Below, one piece after another: positions 1-11,310 of a stretch of 64,000 nucleotides of DNA (position 1 is its first letter; each line of letters opens with the position of its first letter). The notes beneath the pieces were generated by a model that worked only from the letters and a program-made list of their open reading frames with translations, ran no database searches and was not told the DNA's origin. Source of the stretch: Congeria kusceri (Eukaryota > Mollusca > Bivalvia > Myida > Dreissenidae); contig CM051040.1 of the NCBI GenBank assembly GCA_027627225.1, positions 25,106,134 through 25,170,133 of the forward strand, written 5' to 3'. A program made the translations under genes and the position numbers.

Positions 1-235
1 CTGCAGGAGTTTTTACTACTTGAAATAGTATTTAATCATAACATGAATACAGAAACTTAAAAAAAAAAAAAAATTGAACTTGTTAATATTTTGTTTTGTT
101 GCAATTTTGATATGTGCTGTGTTTAGAAATTAGGTTAATGTAATGTTCAGAAAACTGTTAGGTTGGCTGAATCCGCCAGAAAGAAGGTGTCTGTGATGCA
201 ACAGCAAAAACTATATTTGTTTTATTTGTTTTTAG

Positions 236-752
236 AGAAGCAAGTGTTTTATCTTGCATATGAAGGCTTGGCGCCAGGAAAATGGACCCACCCAGCTGTA
301 AGCTTCCTCCGCCATTACCTTAAATAGTATGGTCTTGGTGAGAGGTATGCTCATTTCCACTGCAACAACTGTGATGGACAGAATAAACATAATACTGTCC
401 TGGTCTATGCTGTGTGGAGAAAATTGACTGGTAAGTATTCTGCCTTAAAATGCTTATAGTTATACATAATTCATATACAATTCACATGTTATTTTCATTG
501 ACACTTGGATGATTAAATTTATTACCATGGAAAATGTGCACATTTTCCACATTGTTTAAAAAAACAGTCCCAAAGCCTAATGTATTTAACAGAATATCTT
601 CATTTGTTGGATAATCTATCTTAAAATTGCTATCTTTAATTTATATTTTGAAGGAATACACTAGGGGATCGAATACTCCTTGATGCTGGCAGGCGACACC
701 AAGTTATCAAGTGACTGGCATTTTTGGCTGTGGGAAAACAAATAGCGACATA
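236..752 (+). pseudogene. Decayed exons of a DNC-GQNKN family gene
   Basis: Two exon-like blocks are readable. The first (236-430) follows a T-rich AG acceptor and ends at a GTAAGT donor; it reads FHCNNCDGQNKHN followed by VWRKLTG. The second (about 664-752) reads LMLAGDTKLSSDWHFWLW. Together they match a metazoan repeat-associated family with the signature DNC.GQNKN ... WR.LTG ... FM.aGHTKF.pD..FG; I associate it with the DUF7869 type but cannot confirm the name. An in-frame TAG at 325-327 and poor phase at the second block argue for decay. A block at about 1150-1380 could be a further exon, but its match is weak. The function of the family is not known to me; it behaves like a mobile-element or expanded-family protein. 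Confidence 0.5.
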
Positions 753-1389
753 TGGATGCTGTAACCATGCAGGTATTATGAACTATGAACCGAGTATTAT
801 TCCACATGATATTAGTTGATCATGTCACCGAATTACAGAAACCATACCGAGCTTGAGAGATTAATCTGATGATGAATGTCATAAGAAATCCCTACTATAT
901 GTACATTTTAATTGAAAAACACATTTATTAAGGACTTGATAGTTAATGAATGACATTAAAGTATATTAAGTTTAAATGTATGACCTATAATTACAAAAAA
1001 ATCATGAGGGATTATTGTTTACAAAAGAATACCGGTACTTGTACTGTACTATTTATATAGGACACAGCCACAACAGTCATGAAGTCATGCCGGTATGACC
1101 ATAATATGCCACATTGGGTGTCTTGAGTAGAATGCAGATGCACATTGTGTTGAAAGCTTACTGATGGTCCCAATGTAAAAGTAAACTGTGGGGAAGCCAG
1201 GTGTCAATATTCAGACTAATGCAATGGCGAACCAAATATTTGGACCAGGTTTCAACGTTTGTCTTCAGAAAGGCAGTGGTATCTCCATGATGAAATCTGA
1301 CAGTTTTGTCGTACAACTGTTGCTAACCTGCCAATTACCTCGAGTTCCTAAATGGGATCATCAAAGACAAAAATGAACGTGTTGAATGT

Positions 1390-2860
1390 TTGTTTTAATG
1401 TGTACACAATCAATAATGTTTGATCATAACTGAAGGAAAGGAATGCGTTTTTCCATAACTGTTAATCTTAACAAAAGCTCTAAAATTCGTGTTAATTTGA
1501 CCAGGGCTCTATTCACAAAGCTCTATAGGGAAAACCTAAGTTGTTTTTTTAAGTCTATGGAGGTTTCGTGAAGAAGTCTTATTAGTATTTGACGATTTTG
1601 TAAACAGAAATAATGAATACATGTATAACACATAAGTACTATTTAAGATTTCCCTTAGGAAAGTTTTCAATACTGGCCCAGTACATGTACCAGTATCTTA
1701 GTATTCTCTATTACATGCATCTTGTTTTGATGTGGACCAATCCTAAGTATTCTAAAATTGGATAAGTTTTAGTTGTTATTTGAAATGATGAAAAATTATT
1801 TACCTGTTTTTCTTACAAACTAAAATGTTTAAGTATTATGTTATGGGTGGTTGTTCTAGTGTTGTAAAGTTTGATGAAATGATATTAGTAACTTTATGTT
1901 TGATTTTTTATCCTACTCTTTAATAATGTAAGTAACACAAAATTATATTGTTAATTTTGTTCATGTGTTTGATATTCAATTGAACAATACTAGTGTGCGT
2001 GCCTAAACTATAAAGGTTGTTTTTATAAACACATGTGATATGCACTACTTAAATCATTATTGCATGTTTGTTTGTTATACTGCCCCATTAGCCTCTAAAA
2101 TGCTGTTGCTATGGAGACAGTTGCTGTATTCAACAATGTGTGCATGGAACGAAATGAATCTTATGCATCAGCTGTAGTGTACATATTTAAAAGAAGTATA
2201 TTGGCCGATAGAAACAAATATTATGGATATCATATAAGTAACACGGTTTATTATTATTAAACCTACATACATGTAAATTGATTCCAACAGGTTTGTAAAG
2301 ATATTTCATGCCAGTGCAATTATCACAAACAATGTACCTTTATAAGCTCCTAAATAAGATACTAATATGCAAATACAATGTGTTCACAAAGATTTTGGTA
2401 AAATCATTGAAATTGGTAATGTGCACTCAGTTTTTAATCTAAATAACTAATTTTCTAATTTGGTTACCATGGAAACTGTGTTTTGTAACAATGTGAGGAC
2501 AAAATGAAAAATAATTATTTATTTTATACAACTGTAGTATAGTCTTTGATAACAGTGTTGTCATTGTGTATTGTTTGTATATCAATATAAGTAATATAAA
2601 GTGTACTTTTTGTTCTTATTTTTGCACAAAATATGACATTTTGTATTAAACGGTGGTATTACGTTTCTGGCAATTATCTCAAAATATAAACATGATAGAA
2701 GCATATTTTTCTCAGTGTTTTATTTCTTAACGATTGTACTAAATGAAAATGTAAAAAACTGAATATGTGACTTTTCATCCATAGGACCCATTTTTGCAGC
2801 ACAGGTCACATATATGTATAACGCCTTACATTTCGAGTCAAAGTTTACCTTCCTTGCCCT
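1390..2860. other. No gene recognised
   Basis: AT-rich sequence with scattered short open frames and no protein motif, tRNA head or tandem array that I can support. Confidence 0.5.
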
Positions 2861-3124
2861 ATATTTCAATAAAATAGGTAAACGTTTCCTGCATCATGAC
2901 GGTGATCCGAATCTACAACGAAATCAACACACATACATATACGCACACACAACAACAACAACAACAACGCTACCAAAGACAACCTCCCCGTGATCGTTGG
3001 CGGGGTGATTTTTTTATAAAAACCTAGGAGGCTCACATGAAGTAAGGCACGAGGCTGTGCAATCGGATCGAATGCTATAGGCGTGATAGAGTCATACCGC
3101 TTCGCGAGATTTAACCCTTCTACA

Positions 3125-3179
3125 ACACCCCCTGTACGTCGGTAAACCAATGTGCAGATGATAAATCAAAATTCAGAGA
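3125..3179. repeat. Left copy of a 55-bp inverted repeat
   Basis: This block is repeated in inverse orientation, with a few mismatches, at 11329-11383 directly after the LINE A tail. The shared core includes CTGTACGTCGGTAA and CAGATGATAAATCAAA. Here it sits just upstream of a possible first exon (ATG at 3184) and looks like a 5' untranslated or promoter-proximal segment that also exists elsewhere as a dispersed copy. Confidence 0.6.
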
Positions 3180-3183
3180 AAAC

Positions 3184-3240
3184 ATGTCGGACAAATTTAC
3201 TTATGACAGTAATGTATTTACAAATGCTCATATGTTTAAG
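3184..3240 (+). CDS. Possible first coding exon (19 codons)
   Basis: ATG at 3184 is preceded by AAAAC and opens a frame starting MSDKFTYDSN that runs without a stop to a strong donor, AAG|GTAAGT, at 3240/3241. The coding length is 57 nt, ending in phase 0. I cannot find a convincing second exon downstream before the LINE insertions, so this may be a real first exon of a gene with a long intron, a stranded exon, or chance. The protein is not recognised. Confidence 0.25.
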
Positions 3241-3962
3241 GTAAGTTTCAACATTTAAAGTATCGCACAAGATACAATGATATTTTGTACGTATAATGCG
3301 CTGTTACAAACGATTCCTAATGGCAATTATTTGGCCAAAGTAGTATGAATTAGGTTAAGAATTTAGAAAAATCAGTAAAGTTAGCAATATTTTATGTCAA
3401 AAAAGTACTGATCACTGAATGTTTTTGCAATTATTAATGTACGACCTTACGCATCTGCCATTCTTATTTGTATATCTGCTTCATTCGTTGTTAAAATGCA
3501 CCAAATAAAAAAATAAGCGTTATATTGCTATGTTCGTGGGAAAATAATGTAAAATTGATAAAGCCCTAACTTTAAGGTGAAAAAGTACAAACTCTTTTTT
3601 AAAACTAAATGGATAATAACCAAACTTGTACAAGAGTGCTTTATGTAAGAGCTATAAATGTATGCATTTAAACCATTTTTAGCGAGATTTTAACATTGTT
3701 GACCACAAAAGTTCACTTAAGCATTGTGCAAAAATTTTATGAAAGTAAACATTCAGTGTTTATTCGGCCCCATTTCCCTGCTGAAAAAGTATATATTTTT
3801 CCATACATTTGCCTTAAAATTTCCTCACAACGTGAGCTTTATTTTGAAAAAACTTTGACCAAAATCGGACAAAAATTGACTAAGACTTTCATCAAACCAA
3901 TTTAGTGCATAGTCTAAGTTATCATTTCTAGCAAAACAGTTGATTAATTCAAAGGGACTGCC

Positions 3963-5395
3963 AATATAAAAACTGGAAAAAGTGCGGGACCAGATCTGAT
4001 CTTAAATGAATTTATAATAAATGGCAGAGATGAACTTCCTCCGTATTATGTATTGGATATTTTCCTGATAAATGGACCGAATGTTTTATTGTACCTATGC
4101 ATAAAAAGGAAATTTAAATGACACAAATAATTTTAGAGTGATACCTATGTTAAGTGTCATAGGTAAATTGTTTAAAAATTTGATTAAAAGTAGGCAAACT
4201 GGGCTGAAAGTACCATGTATTGCTGGCAGCACATGCTGAATGTCGAGCGACAGTGGGAACAACAGATAACGTATTTGCTCTTCACCGTCCGCATACATGA
4301 GTAGGAAGCATTTTAACATGACTATATCAATACCACTAGCACCTTTTGAGTACAATATATCCTCCATGCCATTGATATACAAAGAAAATATAATCGGGAA
4401 CAAAACACTCGCCTTGTCTTAGATCTAAATGACTCTCAAATGCAGTTCCGATATCATTATGATGTCTTACTTTTGTGTACATATGAGTATGCATTGCTTT
4501 TATAGCTGTAAAACGTGATCCTCAAATACCGAGTCTGTATCTTCTGTACCAAGGATATCCCTTACAATGTAATCAAATGGCTTTGTAATGTCTACAAAAC
4601 AACAATAAAATTGCTTATTTTAATTAAAAATATGTTATTAAATGGTGAAGGACACATAGGTGTCAAAATCAGCACACATAAGACTTTATATTATCGGAGA
4701 CAGGGATACTTGACTTTTTAACTATGAGTAAAATGAATATAATAAAGTACTGGTTTAAGGTGATCTGTGCTCCAGACCATTCATTAAAATGATATATAAA
4801 ATTATGCTAGACGATATTGATTTTGTTTGTTTGTTTGTTTGGATTTTTCGGCGTATTCAACAGTATTTCAGTCATATAGCGGCGGTCAGTTAGCCTACTC
4901 ACACTTTTCCTGGTTAAGCTGGTTTACCAGTACTAAGTGCACATACTTATGCTAGTAACTGACAACTGCCCTATTTGAATCAGAGGTATGTGAAGAATGG
5001 CCGCAGAAATAATTTCATGACCAATCCCACACAAGTTATGTGGCCGGGCTGGAAATCGAACCCGTGATCCTCGGATTTGTAGTCCATCGCTCTACCAACT
5101 GAGCTAGCCGGCCCTAGACGATATTGAAAGTAATCCCCTAAAAAACAAATGGGCAAGTCAAGTGAAATGTATTGTAAGTTTATTGGGATTCTATCATGTC
5201 TGTTTGGCACAAGATGTTGGTGATCTCAATGGTATTTTGTGTGTTTAAGCAAAGAATTACTGACACTTTTGTCCAAGGTGTAGAAGGACGCATAAATGGC
5301 TGTTCAAGGGCATTATTTTGTAGTAATATCTTCTGTTTTGAACATCAATTTTACCTTAAATGGGTTAACATCGAGAAGGTAAGGTGAAATAATAT
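3963..5395 (+). mobile_element. Rearranged LINE reverse transcriptase remnant
   Basis: The plus strand from 3963 reads a non-LTR RT segment (NIKTGKSAGPD, then GTTDNVFALH at about 4256-4285). From 4287 to about 4643 the RT continues on the minus strand: FVDITKPFDYIVRD near 4605-4560, LRQGEC near 4410, MYAD at 4299-4288. The C-terminal region then resumes on the plus strand (GVKIST near 4659; NKWASQVKCI near 5140; SRALF near 5315). The middle of one RT gene is therefore inverted in place, and about 130 codons between YAD and GVK are missing. A SINE (4821-5113) interrupts the C-terminal part. Clearly dead. The family resembles LINE A and LINE B of this window. Confidence 0.85.
4821..5113 (-). 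mobile_element. tRNA-derived SINE with 14-bp target duplication
   Basis: On the minus strand the element begins with a tRNA-like head (A box TAGCTCAGTTGG, B box GGGTTCGATTTCC) at about 5113-5040 and ends in a (CAAA)n tail at about 4825-4842. The 14-bp direct repeat CTAGACGATATTGA lies at 4807-4820 and again at 5114-5127, a clean target-site duplication. It is inserted in the 3' part of the older LINE remnant. Not a functional tRNA gene: the anticodon arm is imperfect and the sequence continues into the SINE body. Confidence 0.9.
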
Positions 5396-5689
5396 TGATA
5401 TCAGTAGTATAGTGTTTGCCCAGTTTGCCCTGTTCTCGAAGATGAATATCGTCTTATTTTTTAAATGTAACATCTACTCACAAACAAGACAAAACAATAC
5501 AATACATATATCAGTATATTACATACGTCACCCAAGCTTGTTTAAAAGCCACAGAGTTATTTTCCTCACAGAATCCAAATACTATCAAGTTACTAGCTGT
5601 TTATGCATGTAGAGCTTTTGAAATTACAAATATTGTCAGTACATGATGATTCGTGCTATTTAATGCTAAGTTACAAGCAGTACATATAA

Positions 5690-6030
5690 CTTTTATGAAT
5701 ACAGTGCATATTACTTTAATGTTTAACTTAGATACACATTATTTTTGCAAAGCATGATAATACAGTACCGATAACTTTCACTTATTACTTAAATATACAG
5801 TATTTGTTGTAAAGCATGAGAATACAGTACAGATCACTGTTATGTGTTACTAAGATAACAATTATTTTTGTAAAGCATGAGAATACATTCGAGATCACTT
5901 TTATGTATTAATAAGATATAAATTATGTTTGTAAAGCATGATAATACAGTACAGATTACTTTTATATAGTACGCGCAGATAAATATAAATAAATTCATTT
6001 CTCTTTCTTAAAGCGTGATAATATTATTTG
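5690..6030. repeat. About 61-bp tandem repeat, 5-6 copies
   Basis: The motif AAAGCATGANAATACAGTAC recurs at about 5750, 5812, 5873 and 5933, with weaker outer copies, a period near 61 bp. Copies are diverged and AT-rich. No coding potential is seen; the flanking 5400-5690 and 6030-6480 hold no gene I can support. Confidence 0.75.
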
Positions 6031-6588
6031 TTCCTATTTGTATAATTGTTATTCATGACGATAATGGGCCATGTTGGCCTTATTCGTTTCTTATATGCTT
6101 CATTGTACAATTTTTGAACAAAACTTTATTTTTCTTCTATTACATATAATAAAAATATGTATATGTAATGAAAGTATGTAATGAAAACTAGCACAAAACA
6201 AACCTTCCTTTGCAAAAAATAATCATTGTATCGCGCAGTTTGAGCTTTATCCAGTTTAAGTTTGGACTTTATTTACACATTTTCTTCAAACAGTTCGGCT
6301 TTATTTATAAATGAGCATACCATTCCAATATATAATTGATTTAAACCCAGAAACCACTACGGCATCAACTAACAAACGTTTGAATGCCCTTTTAGATAGA
6401 TTATATCACTACTCTGTAACGGTTTAGTTCACTAATGTGTCGATTTAGATGCCAAAAATTAAATAAATACGTACATTTTGTGAATATTTTGTATTTCCCC
6501 CAGACAGTTTTTATATTTCTTCTTAGAAAAACGTAGATTTCTAGCAATACACTTAATACATAATGGCTTTGGACATTACTTTATACAT

Positions 6589-7629
6589 TTGTACAATAAT
6601 TTTGTATATATACTGACTTCAATCGCCGAAAAATTCAAAATAAGTACATACCTGTCAATTGCGGACGATATGTTTTCTAAGTACCTAAGCCCACCACCTT
6701 CTACGCCCAAGAGCGGCGGATCTACATACTCACCGGTGTGTAACCAACAGAATCAGGTACCGTCCCACATTGATGCAAACATGATTAATGCCATACTTGT
6801 TTCATTACATTCAATTGAAGAAGGACAAAGAAACATTCAATTAAAATTAAATAAACTCGATAAAATCGAATGTGACGTACAAACCATCTCCTGTAAAGTC
6901 ACTCAAGTGGAAGCAAAAGTTATAACACTTGAAACAAAGCTAACCAGTACCGACAAAAAACTATCTGATCTTGAAGATAGCAGATCATTTGACAGTGAAA
7001 TGTATGACGATGTCCGGGCTAAGCACCAAGATCTACTCAACAGCATAAAAACTCTGCAGAGTGAAAATTCGCAGTTGTCCGAAAATCTGACAGACCTTCA
7101 AGCGCGATCTATGCGCGACAATTTGCTCTTTTTCAATTTTGAAGAAGAGAAGTCTTTTGAAACCAGAAAATCAGAAAACTGTACGAGCAAAATACATCAA
7201 TTTTGCGAACAGCAATTGCACATAGATGACCCAGTAAACAAAATCAAAATCGATCGCGCACATCGGGTCGGTCAATTTGAACAAGGTAAAAAACGACCTA
7301 TAGTGGTTAAATTCAATTTTTACGGTGACAAACTCGAAATTAAAAATAAAATTCACGAACTTCTTCCTGACAGTCATTACCGTGTGAGCGACCAGTTTCC
7401 GAAGGCTATCCAAGAGCACCGACGAAAACTTGTGCCATACTTGATACAAGCCCGGAAGGACGGTAAGCAGGCGTCGCTTTCGTACGACGCGCTCTACGTC
7501 GACCGTGTTAAGTACACGCATGATCACCCCCCAACAGGGCCTATACCGGAAATGCCGCACCATGGACCTCTGAACAACCTTCGTCGCGATACCGGAAGTC
7601 ACGGTACTACTCAAACGCGTACCAGTTAG
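6589..7629 (+). CDS. LINE A ORF1 protein, RNA-binding
   Basis: 346 codons. The first residues are hydrophobic and the more likely start may be the in-frame Met beginning MFSKYLSPPP (6670). A Pro/Ser-rich stretch is followed by a coiled coil (about residues 85-200, heptads such as LNKLDKIECDVQ). Then comes the RRM-like and C-terminal domain shared with L1-type ORF1 proteins: RSMRDNLLFFN, DRAHRVG, RPIVVKFNF, and a terminal ARKDGKQASL block. By family knowledge it binds element RNA in a cytoplasmic particle as an RNA chaperone. It ends in a single TAG (7627-7629), and the same frame stays open straight into the endonuclease of ORF2. Confidence 0.9.
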   Translation: MYNNFVYILTSIAEKFKISTYLSIADDMFSKYLSPPPSTPKSGGSTYSPVCNQQNQVPSHIDANMINAILVSLHSIEEGQRNIQLKLNKLDKIECDVQTISCKVTQVEAKVITLETKLTSTDKKLSDLEDSRSFDSEMYDDVRAKHQDLLNSIKTLQSENSQLSENLTDLQARSMRDNLLFFNFEEEKSFETRKSENCTSKIHQFCEQQLHIDDPVNKIKIDRAHRVGQFEQGKKRPIVVKFNFYGDKLEIKNKIHELLPDSHYRVSDQFPKAIQEHRRKLVPYLIQARKDGKQASLSYDALYVDRVKYTHDHPPTGPIPEMPHHGPLNNLRRDTGSHGTTQTRTS

Positions 7630-10600
7630 GAAGTCGACCAGAGGCAGCTACGTGTTTGCTCGTGGAACGTTCATGGTTTATTATCGAAATTAAATGACAG
7701 TGACTTTCTAAATTTTATTAATACATATGACATTCTTATTCTCACGGAAACTTGGAATTCTAGATTAGCAAATATTAATATTGATAATTTTAATTGTTTT
7801 TCATGCCCCCGTCCAAAATGTAACAAAAAAGCAAAGCGGGAAAGTGGCGGTGTTGTAGTATATTTTAAGAAGCCATATTCAAATGCAGTAGAACAAATGA
7901 AACTTAACACTAACGGTATACTTTGGCTTAAACTGAAAAAGCAGTCATTATGTTTAGAAAATGACATTTTTGTATGTGCATGCTATATACCACCATGTGA
8001 ATCACATGTTTATTCAAATGTAAACTCGCCGTTATTTGAATTTGATTTTTTTGAACAGATAGCGTCTGATGTACTTATCTACAGTCAGCAAGGAGATATC
8101 ATGTTAGTTGGTGACCTAAATTCGAGAGTGGGCGAGCGGCCGGACATTATTAAAAATATAAATCTTGACCGCTATGTTCACATGCCTGTTTATGATGTTC
8201 CGCTCGAAATAGTACCGGCTCGCTCATCGTTTGATAGTCATGTTAACCAATTTGGTAACAAGTTGTTGTCACTTTGTAAAGAAAATAGCTTATTAATTGT
8301 GAATGGTAGATTAGAGCCGGGTCATTTTACATGTTTCAACTGTGCTAGAAGTTCTTTGGGAGCCAGTGTTGTGGATTATGTAATAGTTAATTTTAATCTA
8401 TTGCCATGTATCTCTAGTTTTAAAGTGAATGACTTAACTGAATTTTCAGACCACTGCCCTATTGATTTTATTTTTACATGTAGGTATCGAGAACCTAATG
8501 CTACTAATGTGGTATTTAATAAGTTATCTTGGGAGGATGGTAAATCCGCAGATTTAAATATCCTGCTGAATAGTAAAACTCATATTTTTGAAAATATTAC
8601 TAATAATTTAATACTGGAAAATGAAAATTTTAACACATGCATTAATCAGTTATGTGAACTTATATATGATGTATCTTTTCAAGTACATGGACGTATTTTA
8701 AATTTAGATAGTACAAAACCACGAAATATACGCAAATCTTTATGGTTCGACCAAAATTGCAAGAGGCGCAAACAAGCTTTCTACAACAGTAAACGTATGT
8801 ACAAAAACGATCCATCATTTGCGAACAGAACGTCATTTTTACAAGCGAGATCGACATACTGTACAACAAAACGTACTGCTAAAAATAAATTTTATAACAA
8901 AGAAAGTAAAACATTGTCAACTTTAAGTAAATCCAACCCAAAGAAATTTTGGAAATACATAAACAAATATAAGCTTCATAAAAAAACGTCTGGTACTAAT
9001 GACGTAAATATTGATGATTTAATAAATCATTTTAAACATCTATCTAACACACCTCATCACAACTCGTTCAATGTTGATGAAAACGTATCAAGACATGAAA
9101 CACTACGTATTGAGGAGTTAGATCGCCCATTTACAATTTTAGAAATACAAAAAACAATATCAAAGCTCAAACGTCATAAAAGCGCTGATATGTCTAACAA
9201 TGTTGCAGACTTTTTTATTGACTCTAACGAGTTTATTTCTCTGTATTTAGTTAAAATTTTTAATTACATATTCGAGAAAGGTATATATCCTGAAATATGG
9301 TGTAATGGTGTTATTGTCCCTATTTTCAAAAAAGGAGACAAAAATGTTGCTTCTAACTATCGAGGTATTACATTAGTAAATATTATAGCTAAAAAATGTT
9401 CACTTACATTGCGCAACCGAATAAATTCTTGGTGCGAGAATGATAATATATTTAACACATCGCAATTCGGATTTAGAGATAATCGTAGTACGATTGATTG
9501 CATTTTTATATTGCACACTATAATCCAGAATATTATTAATAATAAATCAAAACTTTATTGCATTTTTATTGATTATGAAAAAGCATTTGATACTGTAATA
9601 CATGAAGCACTGTGGATTAAATTAGTACAAACAGGAATAAGTTGTAAAATGTTAAACATGATCAAGTCAATCTATCAGAATGTTAAATCATGTGTTAAAA
9701 ATCATAAAGATATGTCTTATTCGGAGCTTTTTGATGTTACGTTAGGTGTAAAACAGGGTGAGCCATTATCACCTTTATTATTTATTTTATTCATAAATGA
9801 CATTAATGATTGTATTGATGTTAATAATTTAACCGAAAAAGATATACGTTTATTATCTATATTTATGTTGTTATTTGCAGATGATATTGCATTATTTACT
9901 ACAAATCCAGAAAGTTTGCAATTGCAATTAAATTCTATATATCAATATTCATGTAAATGGGGATTAAAAATAAATGTAAACAAAACTAAAATGTGCATAT
10001 TTGAAAAAAGGAAAAGTAATTGTTCGTCTAGGTGGAGTATTAACCAACAGGCTATTGAAATTGTTGATGAATTTTGTTACCTTGGCCTAAAACTACACTT
10101 TACTGGTAATATATCAAGAGCAATAAAGGCACTTAATGAACAAGCCTTAAAAGCTTATAATCATTTATTGTCTATTTTTAGTAAAGTGCAGCTAAGTACT
10201 AAAACAAAACTTTCTCTTTTTGACTCCCTAGTTGTTCCAATTATTCTATATGCATCTGAAATATGGGGAATTTACAACATTAAAGAAGTAGATAAACTTC
10301 ATTTTAAATTTTGTAAAACTATTCTAGGTGTACGCTCACAGACTTCTAATGCCGCTGTTTTAGGTGAATTAGGCAGATTTCCTCTCTCTATTATATGCAA
10401 GCAACGTGCCCTTAGGTATTGGGTTAAAATTAAGCAAAACCCCGAAACTTTGATGCACATTGTTTACAACGAACAATGTAATCTCTACAATGATTCTATT
10501 AGGGATAATAACAATAACAATACTCTGTGGTGTGTATTTGTTAAACAAGCATGCGAACAACTAGTCTACGGAATGTATTTCAATAACTTAAACGACAATT

Positions 10601-11082
10601 TTAATTATTCTAATGAAATTAACCAGAGAATAAAAGATCAGTTTATCCAAAATTGGCACGTTACAATTAATAACCAACCGAAACTAGAGTACTATAGAAT
10701 GTTTAAGACGGAATTCGTGTATGAAAAATATCTAGATTGCATTAATAATAAAAATCAAAAACATCAGCTATCAAGATTTAGACTTAGCGCCCATACATTG
10801 GAAATTGAGACTGGTAGATATAATAACATACCTAGAGATAAACGCAAATGTAAACTATGTAATGCAAACACTGTTGAATCCGAATATCATTTCTTTCTAA
10901 CTTGTTCAATCTACAAAGATCTTCGAACAAAATATTGTATTCGATCCAACTGGCCAAATTTAGTAAAATTTAAAAACATTCTCTCTTGTCAAAATACTAC
11001 AGTCATTAACAATGTTGCCAGATTCATTACCGATGCTATGAAACTCCGTGAGGAAAAATTACAACTATTTGCTGCTTCTTAA
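7630..11082 (+). CDS. LINE A ORF2: endonuclease and reverse transcriptase
   Basis: Open from the codon after the ORF1 stop to TAA at 11080-11082. The APE endonuclease motifs are all present: CSWNVHG (near 7660), ILTETW with the catalytic Glu (near 7740), VGDLNSR, and FSDHCPI. The RT has FRDNRSTIDC, FIDYEKAFD, GVKQGEPLSPLL, FADDIALF (catalytic Asp pair) and LKINVNKTK. The C-terminus has a CCHC-type knuckle (CKLCN...EYHFFLTC). The enzyme nicks target DNA and primes cDNA synthesis there. The first in-frame ATG is at 7897, inside the endonuclease and beyond its Asn and Glu motifs, so a working protein needs stop readthrough, a non-AUG start, or fusion to ORF1. Confidence 0.95.
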   Translation, partial: EVDQRQLRVCSWNVHGLLSKLNDSDFLNFINTYDILILTETWNSRLANINIDNFNCFSCPRPKCNKKAKRESGGVVVYFKKPYSNAVEQMKLNTNGILWLKLKKQSLCLENDIFVCACYIPPCESHVYSNVNSPLFEFDFFEQIASDVLIYSQQGDIMLVGDLNSRVGERPDIIKNINLDRYVHMPVYDVPLEIVPARSSFDSHVNQFGNKLLSLCKENSLLIVNGRLEPGHFTCFNCARSSLGASVVDYVIVNFNLLPCISSFKVNDLTEFSDHCPIDFIFTCRYREPNATNVVFNKLSWEDGKSADLNILLNSKTHIFENITNNLILENENFNTCINQLCELIYDVSFQVHGRILNLDSTKPRNIRKSLWFDQNCKRRKQAFYNSKRMYKNDPSFANRTSFLQARSTYCTTKRTAKNKFYNKESKTLSTLSKSNPKKFWKYINKYKLHKKTSGTNDVNIDDLINHFKHLSNTPHHNSFNVDENVSRHETLRIEELDRPFTILEIQKTISKLKRHKSADMSNNVADFFIDSNEFISLYLVKIFNYIFEKGIYPEIWCNGVIVPIFKKGDKNVASNYRGITLVNIIAKKCSLTLRNRINSWCENDNIFNTSQFGFRDNRSTIDCIFILHTIIQNIINNKSKLYCIFIDYEKAFDTVIHEALWIKLVQTGISCKMLNMIKSIYQNVKSCVKNHKDMSYSELFDVTLGVKQGEPLSPLLFILFINDINDCIDVNNLTEKDIRLLSIFMLLFADDIALFTTNPESLQLQLNSIYQYSCKWGLKINVNKTKMCIFEKRKSNCSSRWSINQQAIEIVDEFCYLGLKLHFTGNISRAIKALNEQALKAYNHLLSIFSKVQLSTKTKLSLFDSLVVPIILYASEIWGIYNIKEVDKLHFKFCKTILGVRSQTSNAAVLGELGRFPLSIICKQRALRYWVKIKQNPETLMHIVYNEQCNLYNDSIRDNNNNNTLWCVFVKQACEQLVYGMYFNNLNDNFNYSNEINQRIKDQFIQNWHVTINNQPKLEYYRMFKTEFVYEKYLDCINNKNQKHQLSRFRLSAHTLEIETGRYNNIPRDKRKCKLCNANTVESEYHFFLTCSIYKDLRTKYCIRSNWPNLVKFKNILSCQNTTVINNVARFITDAMKLREEKLQLFAAS

Positions 11083-11310
11083 TAAATATTGTATGAAACA
11101 CTAAATATATTGTCTATTTATTACTTGTTTGTTCTCACTGCGTTGTTTTAATACATACACTTTTGTACACGATGTTTGAACACTCTTCACTGTAGTTTAT
11201 GTCTATGTCTATTAACATGATTGTATTTGTATTGTACTGATGCACTTTGACTATATGTTGTTTACTTGTATGTTAATGGTCAAAGGCGTTTTGCCGATGT
11301 TCCAATAAAA

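Noticed and set aside
5040..5113. Possible tRNA gene on the minus strand
   Set aside because: The head is part of a SINE with body, tail and target duplication; the anticodon stem is mismatched.
5690..6030. CRISPR-like regular spacing
   Set aside because: The whole 61-bp unit is repeated rather than short repeats with unique spacers, and the context is animal DNA.
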